Assembly: GCA_004764695.1 (NCBI GenBank)
Contig: SMSO01000007.1
Coordinates: 1,681,270-1,745,269, forward strand
DNA: 64,000 nucleotides
Reading direction: 5' to 3'
Source of the DNA: Schizochytrium sp. TIO01
Taxonomy: Eukaryota; Sar; Bigyra; Thraustochytrida; Thraustochytriidae
Both the position numbers and the translations under genes were made by a program. The notes below the pieces were generated by a model that worked only from the letters and a program-made list of their open reading frames with translations, ran no database searches and had not been told where the DNA came from. Below are positions 16,595 to 28,235 of the stretch, piece by piece. Each line of letters begins with the position of its first letter. Positions within the stretch are counted from its first letter, which is position 1.

Positions 16595-19500
16595 CTACTT
16601 TCTGCGCACTGGCATGCCTTTCGGGGGCAAGGGCGCGTCGAGGTTCTTCACGAAGGAAGGCAGGATGTGCTCTGGCGAAGAGACAATCGTCCAATCTACC
16701 AAGCCAGGGCCGACCTCCTTCTTGAACTCCTCCAATGAAAGAACAGAGAGTCCATCCAACATTTGGAAGGTGTCAACAGCTCTCTTCTTGAGGTCAGTCA
16801 TCGTTGTTCCATTCGGGAAGGCTTCGTCGCAGACCACGCTTAACCAGCGCTTTCTTCCGTGCAGAGTCACATGCAGACTCATGGACGGCGGAAGCTCCGT
16901 CGTGATAAACTTGACCATGGTCTTGATGTGAACTTGGTCCGGTCTCAGCCGTTGCGGGGCCCCGAAGAACAGCGTGCGGTCTGCAGGCGGGTCGCTCGGG
17001 TCGCACACATTGCGCCCAACTCGGATCTGAGAAATGATCTCGTCCAGCCTGTGGATGCGGAACTTGGAGTAGCGCTCCTCGAACTCCAGGTAACACGCCG
17101 CGATGTCCGCATTCCAAGCCCAAAGCTCCACCGTAATGCCCATTTCTAGTGCCGCGCCAATGACATCAAGGAACTCCACCGACCCGGAGATGATGATGTA
17201 CGAGCGCGTCACAGTGCGCCCTCCCATGAGCCTCTGCGCGGTCATGGCTCCAAGGTCGCCGGCGATGATGCGGGCCATGCGGGCGGCGGTCGCAGCCACG
17301 GTGCGCGCGAGCTTGGCCTGCTCAATCAGAGCCTGCGTCGCCGCCGACACAGTCTGACCAGGTGGCGAGGAGGCCCCACGGTCTTTCGGTCCTCCGATTG
17401 AGCCAGGGTCGCCGCAATTGCTGGTGGCTTCCCGAGCGACCGCCCCATCGCCCTCGTGCGCATCCTTTCCGTCTTCGCCGTTCCCGTTCCCATTCGCATC
17501 AAAGTCAGCGTCGCCATCGCCGACGGCACCTGAAGAAGAAGAAGAAGAAGAAGAAGAAGGACGAGGCAACACTGGGCTCCACGCCGAGAAGGAGGAGGAA
17601 GAGGGAGAGGGCGAAGCACCACGCGCACCGCCACCACCAACAGCAGCAGCCGGTGTGGGAGCAAGATTTTGCACAAAATCTTGGGACTGCTGCCGTTTCT
17701 CTTCCACGGTCCCGTCGCCGCTGTGGACGTGAACGTTCTTGTCACTCTCAGCGTTCCCAGGGGACGCATGAGAAGCAGAGCAAGTGGATGGCTCTGCTGC
17801 AGGATATTCTGCGACAGAATTTCCAGGGAGGGGTGCCGGGAAGGAAGCAGCAGCAGCAGTTGAGGCGACATCAGAGTTACTCTGGGCACTAAGCGCAGAA
17901 GTCTTGAGAGAACCGTATGGAGTCCCTACTCCGCCGTTGCTGTCTACCTTAGTTGCCGGCTCCTGAGCGGCAGAAGAACCATTGATAGTCTCGCCAGGCA
18001 GACCCTGAGCATCGCGAGCGTTATGGGCATGGGAAGTAGTGCGAGAACTAGAGGCAAGATTAGTAGGACTAGTACCACTAGCACTCTTTGTAATCTTGTT
18101 AGCAGAGATAATAGCTGTGGCGGCGGCAGGCGGGGTAAGATGTAGGGACCTCTTGAAAATACGCACAAGCGTAGCCATGCGTGGCTTGCTTGTCTGCACG
18201 ACGGATCCTCGCACGGCTTTGATGAGGTCGTGGATATGCACCCGGTGTCCCTCTTCCGCGCTGAGCTCGTGCAGGTAATCATCGTCAATCAGCACAATGG
18301 CACCCTCTTTACGGAAAAGCTGGAAGTCCTCTTTAGACTGCGGGTTTGCAGGAGCTACATTTGTCGCGCTATTACTGCTGCCGCTGGAACTGCTGTTCGT
18401 CGCACTATTACTCCCAGCTGCTGCCATCGCAGCGGCCGCAGAAGCCGCTGGTCCACCGAGTCCGCCAACGCTAGACGCAGACGCAGACGCTTTGCTGCTG
18501 CTGCTGCTGCTGCTGGTGATGGTGGTTGTTGCGCCGTTGGCTCCGTTCTCGGAGGTGCTCGCGGTTGGGGAGTAGATGTCGCTCTCGGCGTCGCTCTCGC
18601 TCGCCAGGGCGGCGGCGTACGATGATGGCAGCGGCGAGGCGGCAGCGTCTTGGGATGTGAAGCCCGAAGGCTGCTCAGAGTCCGGCAGCAGACGGACGTG
18701 GACTGCGACAGGGTTTGGATTGGGGCGGCGACTAGACTTTGCGAAACTCACGCGCATGCCAACCTGAGCTCTGTCTGCGTCAGGAAAGTTGGCTCCGAAA
18801 GCACTCGTGAAGTAGAGATGCCGTGAGTGCGTGTTGGCGGACTGGTCATCGCCACGGATGAACCATTTTGCGTACCCTGTGCGCTGCACAATCTCGCCCT
18901 TGAGCCGCGGAGCAACGGCGCTGTTTGATGATTTGTCCTCGCTCCCAGCATCGGATTGGTCCGAGGGCAAAGGGAAACTAGGAATGTTTTCGACGCGGAT
19001 AGGGTTTCCGTGCTCATCACGAATTAGCTCAACATTGGTGACGACCGGGTTAGGCTTACGCGGGGCGTCTGCTGCAACAGTGAAGCAAGCACGCATACCG
19101 ACCTGCGCAAATCGGGACTCAGGAAAGTGGCGGCTGAATCCAGAGACAAAGTAAACCATGTCATTTGTAGGCTCCTGTAAAAACTGGTGTGAATACGTAG
19201 AAGAGAGAGAGGCTGCAGACGAGGAGGAGGACAGAGAGGTTGGTGTCGCAGAAGTAGGTGTCATTCCAAGAAATCCTGCGTTGAGTCTGTTGACGTCCTG
19301 CTCGCCGAGAATGAACCAATGGGCTGGTGATTGATGCTTGATAAGGATGCCAGTCATGCGAGTGCCTGAACCAGCATTTTTACCTCCACCGAGACCACCC
19401 TGTGCATCATCAATGGGGTAAATACCATAGTAATCAAAGTCATTTTTCATCTCTACCACATCTTCACGCATGCGGAAAAGATGACTCTGACTGCGGACAA

Positions 19501-20053
19501 TAGCGGCAACAGGTTTTGTTGTAAAACGATGCACAATCTCACGGCCAACTTGAGACGGAACCTCCTCAAGAACAGTAGCACCAAGGATACTTCCCTCATT
19601 GCGAATCAGGGCAAGAACAAGGCCTGCTACAATAGCTGCATCAGAGAGAGTCCCCGCAGGGACTCCCTCATCTTCCCAAAGGCCATAAAGGTACTCAAGC
19701 ACACCATTGCGTTCATGGATTTCAAAGACGCCAGGCGGAGAGAGTCCAATGAGTTGACGCACGGCTGGTGCACCGCCTCGTGCAACTAGAGCACGTCGAG
19801 CCCACGCCGGCAACTCACCAAGGACTGAATCGAGCATGAGGCTACCACCAGAGAGTTCTGCAGTTGCCGCAAGGGCAGCAATAAGGAGTTCATTTGGAAT
19901 CCGTTCTGGATCGTTGTGCTGGCTGCTGTTTGTGATGAAGTTACTCTTCATGGTATCTTCTGCATGAGTTGAGCTACTAGTCGTATCTCTCGAGTATAGT
20001 CGTCTGGAGTTCGATGATGAAGATGATGAGGGCATGTAGAACGATGAAGACAT
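16595..20053 (-). CDS. Predicted RNA-binding protein: paired winged-helix-like repeats, two cold-shock-like domains, split NYN domain
   Basis: A 1152-residue protein from the first ATG of the frame; the open sequence upstream to 20182 lacks ATG. Two similar 70-residue helical segments (about 50-122 and 135-204), each ending FxxxxxVxE-like, look like winged-helix modules of the LOTUS/OST-HTH sort (tentative). Two cold-shock/OB-like units follow (about 234-342 and 380-455), both with a WFI...VGMR...PNPV pattern. Near 582-640, GAIVLIDDDYLHEL resembles the first strand of a NYN (PIN-like) nuclease. After roughly 285 residues of Ala/Ser/Gly-rich sequence, TRSYIIISGSVEFLDVIG (about 945-962) and ELWAW...FRIHRLDEII match the second half. 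The usual SGDSDF acidic motif reads SGSVEF, so nuclease activity is doubtful. The last 130 residues are unrecognised. Such architectures (MARF1/limkain-like) act in RNA silencing or decay; that role is inferred here. Confidence 0.85.
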   Translation of the reverse strand: MSSSFYMPSSSSSSNSRRLYSRDTTSSSTHAEDTMKSNFITNSSQHNDPERIPNELLIAALAATAELSGGSLMLDSVLGELPAWARRALVARGGAPAVRQLIGLSPPGVFEIHERNGVLEYLYGLWEDEGVPAGTLSDAAIVAGLVLALIRNEGSILGATVLEEVPSQVGREIVHRFTTKPVAAIVRSQSHLFRMREDVVEMKNDFDYYGIYPIDDAQGGLGGGKNAGSGTRMTGILIKHQSPAHWFILGEQDVNRLNAGFLGMTPTSATPTSLSSSSSAASLSSTYSHQFLQEPTNDMVYFVSGFSRHFPESRFAQVGMRACFTVAADAPRKPNPVVTNVELIRDEHGNPIRVENIPSFPLPSDQSDAGSEDKSSNSAVAPRLKGEIVQRTGYAKWFIRGDDQSANTHSRHLYFTSAFGANFPDADRAQVGMRVSFAKSSRRPNPNPVAVHVRLLPDSEQPSGFTSQDAAASPLPSSYAAALASESDAESDIYSPTASTSENGANGATTTITSSSSSSSKASASASSVGGLGGPAASAAAAMAAAGSNSATNSSSSGSSNSATNVAPANPQSKEDFQLFRKEGAIVLIDDDYLHELSAEEGHRVHIHDLIKAVRGSVVQTSKPRMATLVRIFKRSLHLTPPAAATAIISANKITKSASGTSPTNLASSSRTTSHAHNARDAQGLPGETINGSSAAQEPATKVDSNGGVGTPYGSLKTSALSAQSNSDVASTAAAASFPAPLPGNSVAEYPAAEPSTCSASHASPGNAESDKNVHVHSGDGTVEEKRQQSQDFVQNLAPTPAAAVGGGGARGASPSPSSSSFSAWSPVLPRPSSSSSSSSSGAVGDGDADFDANGNGNGEDGKDAHEGDGAVAREATSNCGDPGSIGGPKDRGASSPPGQTVSAATQALIEQAKLARTVAATAARMARIIAGDLGAMTAQRLMGGRTVTRSYIIISGSVEFLDVIGAALEMGITVELWAWNADIAACYLEFEERYSKFRIHRLDEIISQIRVGRNVCDPSDPPADRTLFFGAPQRLRPDQVHIKTMVKFITTELPPSMSLHVTLHGRKRWLSVVCDEAFPNGTTMTDLKKRAVDTFQMLDGLSVLSLEEFKKEVGPGLVDWTIVSSPEHILPSFVKNLDAPLPPKGMPVRRK
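17530..17560 (-). repeat. GAA/CTT trinucleotide repeat in NYN-protein coding sequence
   Basis: GAA units on the plus strand encode a Ser run on the minus strand. It is part of the low-complexity insertion between the two NYN halves. Confidence 0.9.
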
Positions 20054-21414
20054 CTTTTGTCCTTTTCTCTCTTGACTGGCTGGCTGGCTGGCGAGTGCGT
20101 GTGCGTGTCTAGTCTGGTCAACTAAGACTGAACAACTACCGAAACGAGCTGAGCAGTGGTTCGCAAATTGTAAATTGTACACGACTAGGACAAGGTAACT
20201 TTGTAGCTAACTGGCCAGCTAACTAAAAGAGAACCTGACAGAGTTTACGTGCAAGCGTTGGCGATGCAAAAGATCGGGTTCACAGAAGCAAATACGTGGG
20301 ATCAGGCAGGCAGTCACTCTATCCACCCAGGAAGGTTACTGCTCAACCAAGATCCAATTTTTATTGCCCAAAGAGTAAACCGCGACTTCAATAAGTCACG
20401 CCAAACAAACAAAACAAAAAGGGTATAGGTCCTCTCACCTACCACGAGGACTTATGCCAGAGGAGGAGAGGTTCTGTTACCCAGCAAAGCAACCCAGCCA
20501 GGCTTGGTAGCAACACCGACCAAAGGCAGAAGGTAGGTAGTTGCTCTCTTTTGTTGTAGCAAAAGAGGTGCGAATGTATAATAGAAGGAACACGTGTGTG
20601 TGAGAGAGAGAGAGAGAGAGAGAGGAAGCAGGAGAGCTCGAGCTCAAATATACGATGGAGACACTTGCCGTTGCTCGCTCTGCGTCCACCGCAGGCAGGT
20701 CGGCTTGTCGAGAGGTATTTGGTTCTCGTTCGGGTTCGGGTTTTGACTGGGTACGCGGGATTCTAGTACGTTCACCGTTTCTAAGACTCGCAGCCAAATG
20801 CAATATTCTTCACTTGAAGTTCTGTAGTGTAGAGGACTTCGGGAAGCCTTCACACGAGAGCCCAAGTCTACAGAGAAGTAGCTTGATACAGACGTTGAAC
20901 GAAGGCAGTCAATCAAGGGAAGGGAGAGCTTAGGTTTGCTAGCTTAAAAATAAGCTAGCTGATTCGTTCAAGGAGACCGGAGGAGTTGACCGGCTGCGCG
21001 TACACCTCGACTTGGGCGTCAGCAACTTCAACAGATGCAAGAGCGCCAAAGAATGAAACAGGCAATGCCAAGCGAATGCCAGTGACCGGGTCTGGTGCAG
21101 TCAATGTCCACCGCGGAGCCAGCCGAGGACTCGTGCGTGCTGCTCACGCGCTCGCGCACGAGAAAGGCGCCGTCGAGTTTTAAAAATTGATGAACGACCG
21201 CGCTCGCCGCCGGTCGCGTGGGCGGGCGTGCTTCTCCGCGCTGGGCCGAGACAACCTTCGCCGTCGCCCGCCAAGCGAGAGAGCAGACCTGTCCCGCCGC
21301 GCCGCCGACACCCGCCCGCGACCAGCTAGCGACCGAGCCAGCGAGCTAGCTAGCTAGCTGCTGCCGCCAACCGGGTCTGCGAGGCTGCCGCAGGCGGTCT
21401 GCGCCGGCGGTTTG

Positions 21415-21500
21415 TTCTACTGTGGCTCTTCCTATACTCTACTGTGGCCCTCCCTATAACCTACTTCTGCCAGCCTATAACCTACTTCTGCCAAGTGCTT
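21415..21500. repeat. Two adjacent short tandem duplications
   Basis: Two copies of a TCTACTGTGGCYCT...CCTATA unit are followed directly by two copies of CCTATAACCTACTTCTGCCA, then a third partial GCTTCTGCCA. Confidence 0.85.
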
Positions 21501-23261
21501 GCTTCTGCCACACACAGACAGACGGCGGCTTACAGCTTTCTTTAGCTTAGATTGGAGTGGATTGATTATTGTTTTCTTTCCTTCTTTCTTCTTCTCTCTT
21601 TGTGCCCACGTACCTCAATAATAACAGCGAGGGAGAGAAAGAGACTAAGAAAGAAGAAAGAGAGCGATCGGTGGGTCGAGTTACCAGACACGGGGTCGGG
21701 CGCGCTCTTCTTCTGCGCCTTTTTCTGGCTCTGGTAATAGAGGGAGCGCGGAGAGAGGGAGGTATTTTCGAAAAAGAAAAATAGGCGGCAAAGCAAAGGC
21801 CTTTTCAAGAGAAGGAGAAAGAAAGAAAAACACCTCGAGACAAAGAGCGGAGCGCAGAAACACAGGAGCGGGTAGAACTGGAAAAGGAAAGCTAGCCAGC
21901 TAGCTAGCTAGCTAGCAGGCTTCACACGTGCACTGACGTGCAGCTGGGCTGATGGCTGGCTGACTGGCGTAGCTGTCGGCCTGCCTGGGCGCGAGGTTTG
22001 CAGTTTCACGGCGAATGGAGAGGCGGAAAGGGATCACAATGGAGGCCGGGACGCTTGGGATATGTCAGAGGGCACCCGCGTGTTCGTTGTTTCTCTTTAT
22101 TTCCTATTTTCTTTTTATTCTTATTCTTCTTTCTTTCTTTTTATATGTTTATTAGTAGTAGTATTATACAAAAAGAAAGAAAGGAAGAAGGGCAAGGAAA
22201 GAAAGAAAGAGAAAAATCTTTTGGGAGACGGGCGCGTGAAACAAAGAAGAGATTGAAAGAAGAAGGAGATAAAAGAAATATGCACGGGCGGGCAAACGAT
22301 GAGGGCTTCGAGAGAACTCGGAGAACCCCAAATCGTGGGAGACTTTCTTTTCGATTGAATGGCAGAAGCAATGCGAGCGACTGCCACTCACTTATTCGCT
22401 TGCGGAGGCGAATAAGGGGCGCCTGGTTAAAGGAGAGGTTTGGCCGATTTTATTCGATTCAGGCGGGGATCTGATGAAGAATATAACTAATAGCGCAAAA
22501 TCTCCAGAACGTGCCTCGACAGAGTTAATCGAGACTTGCAAACAAGAGCTAATGCAGTTGCAACCCGATCCGTGTATAGAAATGAATGCTTCACTGTAGT
22601 GTATGGTCAACTCGTATGATGCAGAGTCCGATTTCGTTCTTCGATTTGCAAATTTGTTGCAAGACGATTTAGAGTTCAAGCAAGAACAACGCACACAAAG
22701 CTAGCACGTCACAACAAGTGTTGAAAGCTGCTGCGTTTGCTGCTTCTACTCTCTCCCAAAGGCTTTGCTTCAGATCCAGCTGACTGGCAAAAACAACCAA
22801 TAGCGAGCAAGTTGCAACTGTGAATTTAGATCTATATGTCCAGCTTTTCTAGTTTGCTTGGACCAGACTATTTTTCTGTGTCTCCTGGGCACTTGGCGCG
22901 CTCGGCTCTAGCTTTTGCAATACGGGGAACACTGCTGGAGGCCTGAGTTCTAGGCGCTCACCTTCACGAGTGCGTACGCGCCACCGAGTTGGCGGCGAGT
23001 CCAAGTCCGAGGCGGAGCAGCCGCAAGGAACCTATGACGAAGATGACGGCGATGAAGAAGACGAGGCTCCCTCAATAATTCCACGGCTGATTAGCGAAGA
23101 GGCGCCAGCCACTCGCGCGTGCGAATGGCCTGCCAGGCAGCGAACGAACAAAGCAACGAAAGCACAGGCAGTCAGTCGTGCGAGCCAGCGCTGGCACGCT
23201 CGCTCGCTCGCCTGGTGGACGCGCGAAGGCTGCGGCTTTCCGCAGCTGCTTCTCTGTCTTT

Positions 23262-23279
23262 GTTTGCTTGTTTGTTTGT

Positions 23280-23317
<38 letters not shown>

Positions 23318-23375
23318 TTGCTTTGCTTGTTTGTTTGTATGTTTGTTTCTTTGTTTCTTTGTTTGTTTATTCGTT
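23262..23375. repeat. (TTTG)n / (GCTT)n / (TTTC)n compound microsatellite
   Basis: Tetranucleotide runs of TTTG, then GCTT (about nine units near 23279-23316), then TTTG/TTTC mixtures. Confidence 0.92.
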
Positions 23376-23727
23376 CTTTCTCCTCTTTTTGGTTTTCGTC
23401 GATCAGTTCTTTCTATCTGTTTTATTTTCATTAATGAAAATACTAACTACTCATCTTTTTCTCTTCCACCTTGTTTATTTTTAAGTTCTTAGCCAGGAAA
23501 GTGAAAAATGAATAAATAATAATAAATGAAGAAACGGGAATGGACCAAGCAACCAGACGAGGATAAAATACTTCAGGCCACCAACACAAGGCAATCAACG
23601 ACATGTCTAGACAGGCAGGTACTTCGTCTACTCAGACACAGAGGCCGTCCATGTGTCAAAGAGCTGGTCAGAATTGGCGAAGGTGCCTTTCTGCTTGAAC
23701 CAAATCTTACGGACGAGTCAAGCTGAT

Positions 23728-23940
23728 TAACTTAAAAAAACAACATTTTTTTTTTTTTAAATTAAATGACTGACTTTAAAAAATAAAATAAATATCGCAA
23801 TAGGTCTATGTACGTAATAAAACATGTATGTATAGGTACGACCTAATTTCACACTTTTTTTGTTTTTAAAATATGTAAATATAGGGCATATTTATATAGT
23901 TTTTAAAAAGTTTTTTTTTTTTTTTTAAATAAAAAAAAGA
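23728..23940. other. A/T island with poly-A and poly-T runs
   Basis: Almost pure A+T over 210 bp, with a 12-13 base T run, a 16-base T run and several TTTTTAAAAA junctions. It could be a matrix-attachment, replication-origin or nucleosome-free segment; sequence alone does not decide. Confidence 0.5.
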
Positions 23941-25075
23941 GTGAGAGAAGAGAGAGTCCATCCGGAAAATGAAGCCCTGTTTAGAAATGTAATCTCATCA
24001 GCGGAGTTCTGAAGGTAAGTTTGTGGCACTTGAACGAGGCCTGAGTAACATGCTCCTCGGCAATGACTTTGTGAATGCTGGGCACACAATCAAGCAAGCT
24101 TCGTCTAGTTTCGGCAATTTGTGATTGGCTACAGGGAGCTACGGGACGGGGCACCCGATCAAAGTTACAGGCAGCGGCCTTCAACTTGAGGTCCTTTGCA
24201 TGCGTTGTTTCAGGTATCTTTCCCATCAACATTACCAACGACGACGACAATAACAGCAACGACGACAACGATAATAAGAGTCACTCACCACGATGATAGT
24301 AATTAAACAGTTAAACACAAAAGGAGCGCTCTGAAAGGAGGCGAAAAGGAGGAAAGCTCAGCTAAGCTCAGCTAGGCTCAGCTAGGCTAAGCTAAGACAA
24401 GGAAGTCAGATTTTTTAGAGATGGCGCACAATAATTGTAGCAGGTGCCCAAAATAGAATTGGCGATACCACGCAGGCGCAGTGCACCCTCGCCTCCTTTG
24501 TTTCTTGAAAGCCAAATGCCCGTGCGCCACCTGCAAGTGCCGGGGCTGCCGGCGCGCTTGTCGGCCGGCGCTGGTGCTTGGCCCGTGGGCCGCTGCTCTT
24601 CGGCTCGGTGCGTGAGCATGGGCGGCGGCGCCTTTGGAGGCGATCAAATGAATGCCTCTCTCTTCGACTTATTGTATTCTGTTGGCCCCATTAATGCTCC
24701 TAGTGCGTACCTACATAGTACTAGACTCTCCTTGAATAAAAATAAAAATAAATAAAAATGTTTTTATTTATTTGTTACTCATATAACTATCTATCTTCTC
24801 AAGCTGCTAATTAATAACTTATTTCTTTTTTTCTTCAAAGTAAAATGGAATATTATGCATGTGTATGTATGTGCGGCATTCCATAAAACAGACAAGAGAC
24901 CTTTCTATTGCATTGCAACCAACATAAAGCGCCTTAACTTATCCATCTCAAGCAGATGCAACGGTGAAGCGGCCAACTGACAGATAGGCTGTTAAGAGTT
25001 CTGAGATGGATGGGCTCCACATGTGCAGAGACATGAAAGCCATTGCTCTTCTCCTCCTTCACATTCACGTCACTC

Positions 25076-25102
25076 ACTCACTCACTCACTCACTCACTCA
25101 CT
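25076..25102. repeat. (CTCA)n microsatellite
   Basis: About seven perfect units. Confidence 0.95.
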
Positions 25103-25307
25103 CATTTGCAGAGAACGAAAGCTCTAGATCGATCGATCGTGAGTGAGTGGCGCAGAGGTATTCGCTCCTTCGTATTCCAACCTACCATTCTCCAAACCAA
25201 ACAAAGCGCAGTAGTTGTAGCAGGCAGTTTTTCAGGAACCTATATGTCTACGTATCAGTTGCAATGAAATTGCAGCGATAGATCGAACAATCACATAGGG
25301 TGGTGCT

Positions 25308-25354
25308 TTCTTCTTCTTCTTCTTCTTCTTCTTCTTCTTCTTCTTCTTCTTCTT
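25308..25354. repeat. (TTC)n microsatellite
   Basis: About fifteen perfect TTC units. Confidence 0.95.
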
Positions 25355-25462
25355 TTATAACGGAAAAGGAAAGAAGATCGAAGCTATCGTGGCTTCTGGC
25401 GAGTCCTTGGAGGCGCTTGCCTACTCGCCGGTGCCACGGTGTCAGGAAGGCGGCCCCTAGCT

Positions 25463-25498
25463 AGCTCAGAGCAGGCTCAGAGCAGGCTCAGAGCAGAG
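25463..25498. repeat. 11-bp tandem repeat (GCTCAGAGCAG)3
   Basis: Three perfect copies lie directly after a CTAGCTAGC element. Confidence 0.92.
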
Positions 25499-25585
25499 AA
25501 GACCAAATCAAATCAAACCAGAACGGATCAGGATGTATGAATGTTCTTGCAATAAATGCATGAAAGGGTACGATGGTCTCCCTTT

Positions 25586-25704
<119 letters not shown>

Positions 25705-28235
25705 TTCTTCTTTTTATACCTGCCAACAGGAAACTTTTCATTTCCCAGAAAACATTCTTCTCCTCGCATTTGCTATTCTTTTCAGATTCTGCTTAGTTTT
25801 GTCTCTAAAGAATATATATATATATATTACTTTTTTTATTTATTTATTAAAATAGAAATCTTACAAAAGAAAGGAGAAAGAAGTTGAACAAGTAACAGTT
25901 TATTAAGCGGCTGATAGCAGTGGTGGGCACTTTTTTCTTTTTCTTTTTAAAAGTTTCAACCGAAAGGGAAAGGAGAAACACTTGCCTGCCTGCGTGCCTG
26001 CCTGGGAAAGAAGGATGTTCGGGAGGCACGAATGGGAAGAAGGCAAAAGGGCAGGTGAGTGGCCAGAAGGCGACGGCTTGGCGTCGGCCTCCCGATTAAA
26101 TCTGGAAGCGGGGAGGGAGAGGCCTGGGCGTCCTCGCCTCCTGCCTGCTGCATTCCCGCCTGCCCGAGCTCTGAAGGCTGGTGTCACGGAGGGTGCAAAG
26201 AAAGAAAGAAAGAAAGAAAGAAAGACTCAGCTCGCGTTTCAAAATTATGGCAAGAACGGCTGAGGCCTGAGCTGCGGGAATATCTGGCCCACAGTAGCAG
26301 CTTTTCAGAGAGGTAGTGTGAGGACCGGGGAGACCGGCGTAGGGGGAGCCGTGAAACCACAGGCTGAGCTAGCAAAGGGGAAAGTAAGCGGGGCGTAATT
26401 TCGTATGCAGCGGAGAGTCCACAACACGTGCGTCTTGCTTGGTCCTGGTGGTTTTGGGGGGTCGAGAGAGAGAGCATGCAAAGCGCCGACACGGAAATAG
26501 CGCTCGCCGAAAGAAATTTAGTCACGAAAGTTCGCTGCTAGGACGGCCTATTTTGCCGCAGAGGGCCAAGTCTTGTCTTTATGTTTTTCTGTTCCTTTTC
26601 TTTCCTTCTTCTTTTTCTTCGTTCTCCTTTTTGTTTTCCTTTTCCTTTTCCTTTTCTGTTCTTTCTTGTTTGTTTGTTTGTTTGTTTGTTTTTTTATCCT
26701 CTCTTTTACAATTAAAAGAAACGCTTCATCATCAGTAAACAGACAGATTAAAGTCATGGAGTAAGAGGGAGAGCGCAGTTTTTGGGGTTTTAACTTATAA
26801 GATATATATATATATATCGGATATATCGTTTGATCTATGATACCGTATTGTATAGTGCTGTTAGCATATACTGTATTGGGGAAACCACTGTCAGCGATGC
26901 GAGATGTGACAACAAGGCACGGCCATTACGCCGTCCTGCGAGCAAAGACAACAAGCTGGGCGAATGTCGCACGCATGCATGCATACATACATACGCTCAT
27001 CGCACATCATGCAAGCACGACGCAGGACCAATGGCTTCATCATGTCAGCTGTTCTGGGTTTTAATCGAATACCAATACAAAAAGAGCGCAGCGCGTAGCT
27101 TTGCCAGCTGGACCAACCAACTGATTATGTGCAAAGGTAGTTTCCCCTAAATCCTTCAAAATCTGGTGGTAAACTACTTTGAACGACCAAGTGGTCAAAG
27201 AACACCGTGCGTGAAATAAGAAGGAGCGCAATATATTTAGTAGGGAGTATGTCTCCGCTGGAATCCTGATTCTTAGACTGAGATGATTAAAAAGTTATCA
27301 GGATCTTCTAAGCCAGTCAGAATAGATTGAAAAGATGACTACATCAATCGAGTTTAGCTTATTGTTATTTAGGTAAGACTGTCATTGATTTTATCTTTTT
27401 TAACTCTTCAAGTTTCGCATGTTTTCTTATGAATAGTTCAAGCAGGAAAATAACAGCGCGAGAGTGCCAAGCCCTCGGTAGACATAATGCCTATCATTAA
27501 ATACTGCAAGCAGAGAGCCAAGAAATCCAGAATGTAGAGTAAGTAGCTGGATTATCGAGATGCGCATTGCAACTTGACTACGAAACAAGCAACAAAGAAA
27601 GAGAATGATAGACACAAGGATTTACAAATGGAACTTTTATTATGTAGCCTTATACATTAAAAAAGAAAAAGAATAAAGTTTGAAAAAAAAAAGTTTCTTT
27701 TTTACAATAATGTTTAAAAATGGAAATATGCTATTTCTTTTAATCATATATATTTACCAATATATGCCCTAAGAAAACTTGTAGTAGATGGTGTGTTTGA
27801 TCCACTTTTTTTATTCATGTTTTAATTTAATGTTAAAAAATAAAACAATAAAAAGGCTAATGAGCATAGAGAAGGAATTGGCTTGGCAAATTTACGTTGG
27901 TGCTCTGCACGTGGCGAGCTACTCCTGAATAGCTCCAACTGCTGCAACCGAAGTCTATCACAGGCCCAAGCTAGTACTCACTTTGCCATCTCTTCCGTGT
28001 CCAGAGCGCGGTTGCAAACCAATTTCTGTCACGAGATTTCCAGCAGCCAAATGCTATACAGAAATCTGCACAATAAATTAGCTTGTTTAATATTCCGTCA
28101 AAAGGCTTTTCGCCCCACACCTCCCTCACAAGCCGACATGTTTGAGGATGTATCAAAGCTTTAAGCACTCACCTACTCCACTAGCTAGCTCGAGAGAGAC
28201 AATAGAAAGGAAGAAAGTAAGAAAGTAAAGTAAGG

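Larger units (their letters stand above)
20054..25300. other. Intergenic: NYN gene 5' region and repeat-bearing sequence, no supportable gene
   Basis: The first 150 bp upstream of the NYN ATG contain GGCT repeats and GTGTGCGTGT. Further on lie (GA)n at 20600-20622, a GC-rich zone at about 20980-21410, a small duplicated segment near 21418-21500, CTAGCTAG runs at 21343-21360 and 21895-21916, purine/pyrimidine tracts at 21570-21850 and 22100-22270, a GCTT tract and an A/T island (both listed). An 83-codon ATG frame on the minus strand (23981-24232) is protein-like but unrecognised. Confidence 0.55.

Noticed and set aside
20054-20182. 43 extra codons upstream of the NYN protein
   Set aside because: The frame begins at GTG with no ATG before 20053.
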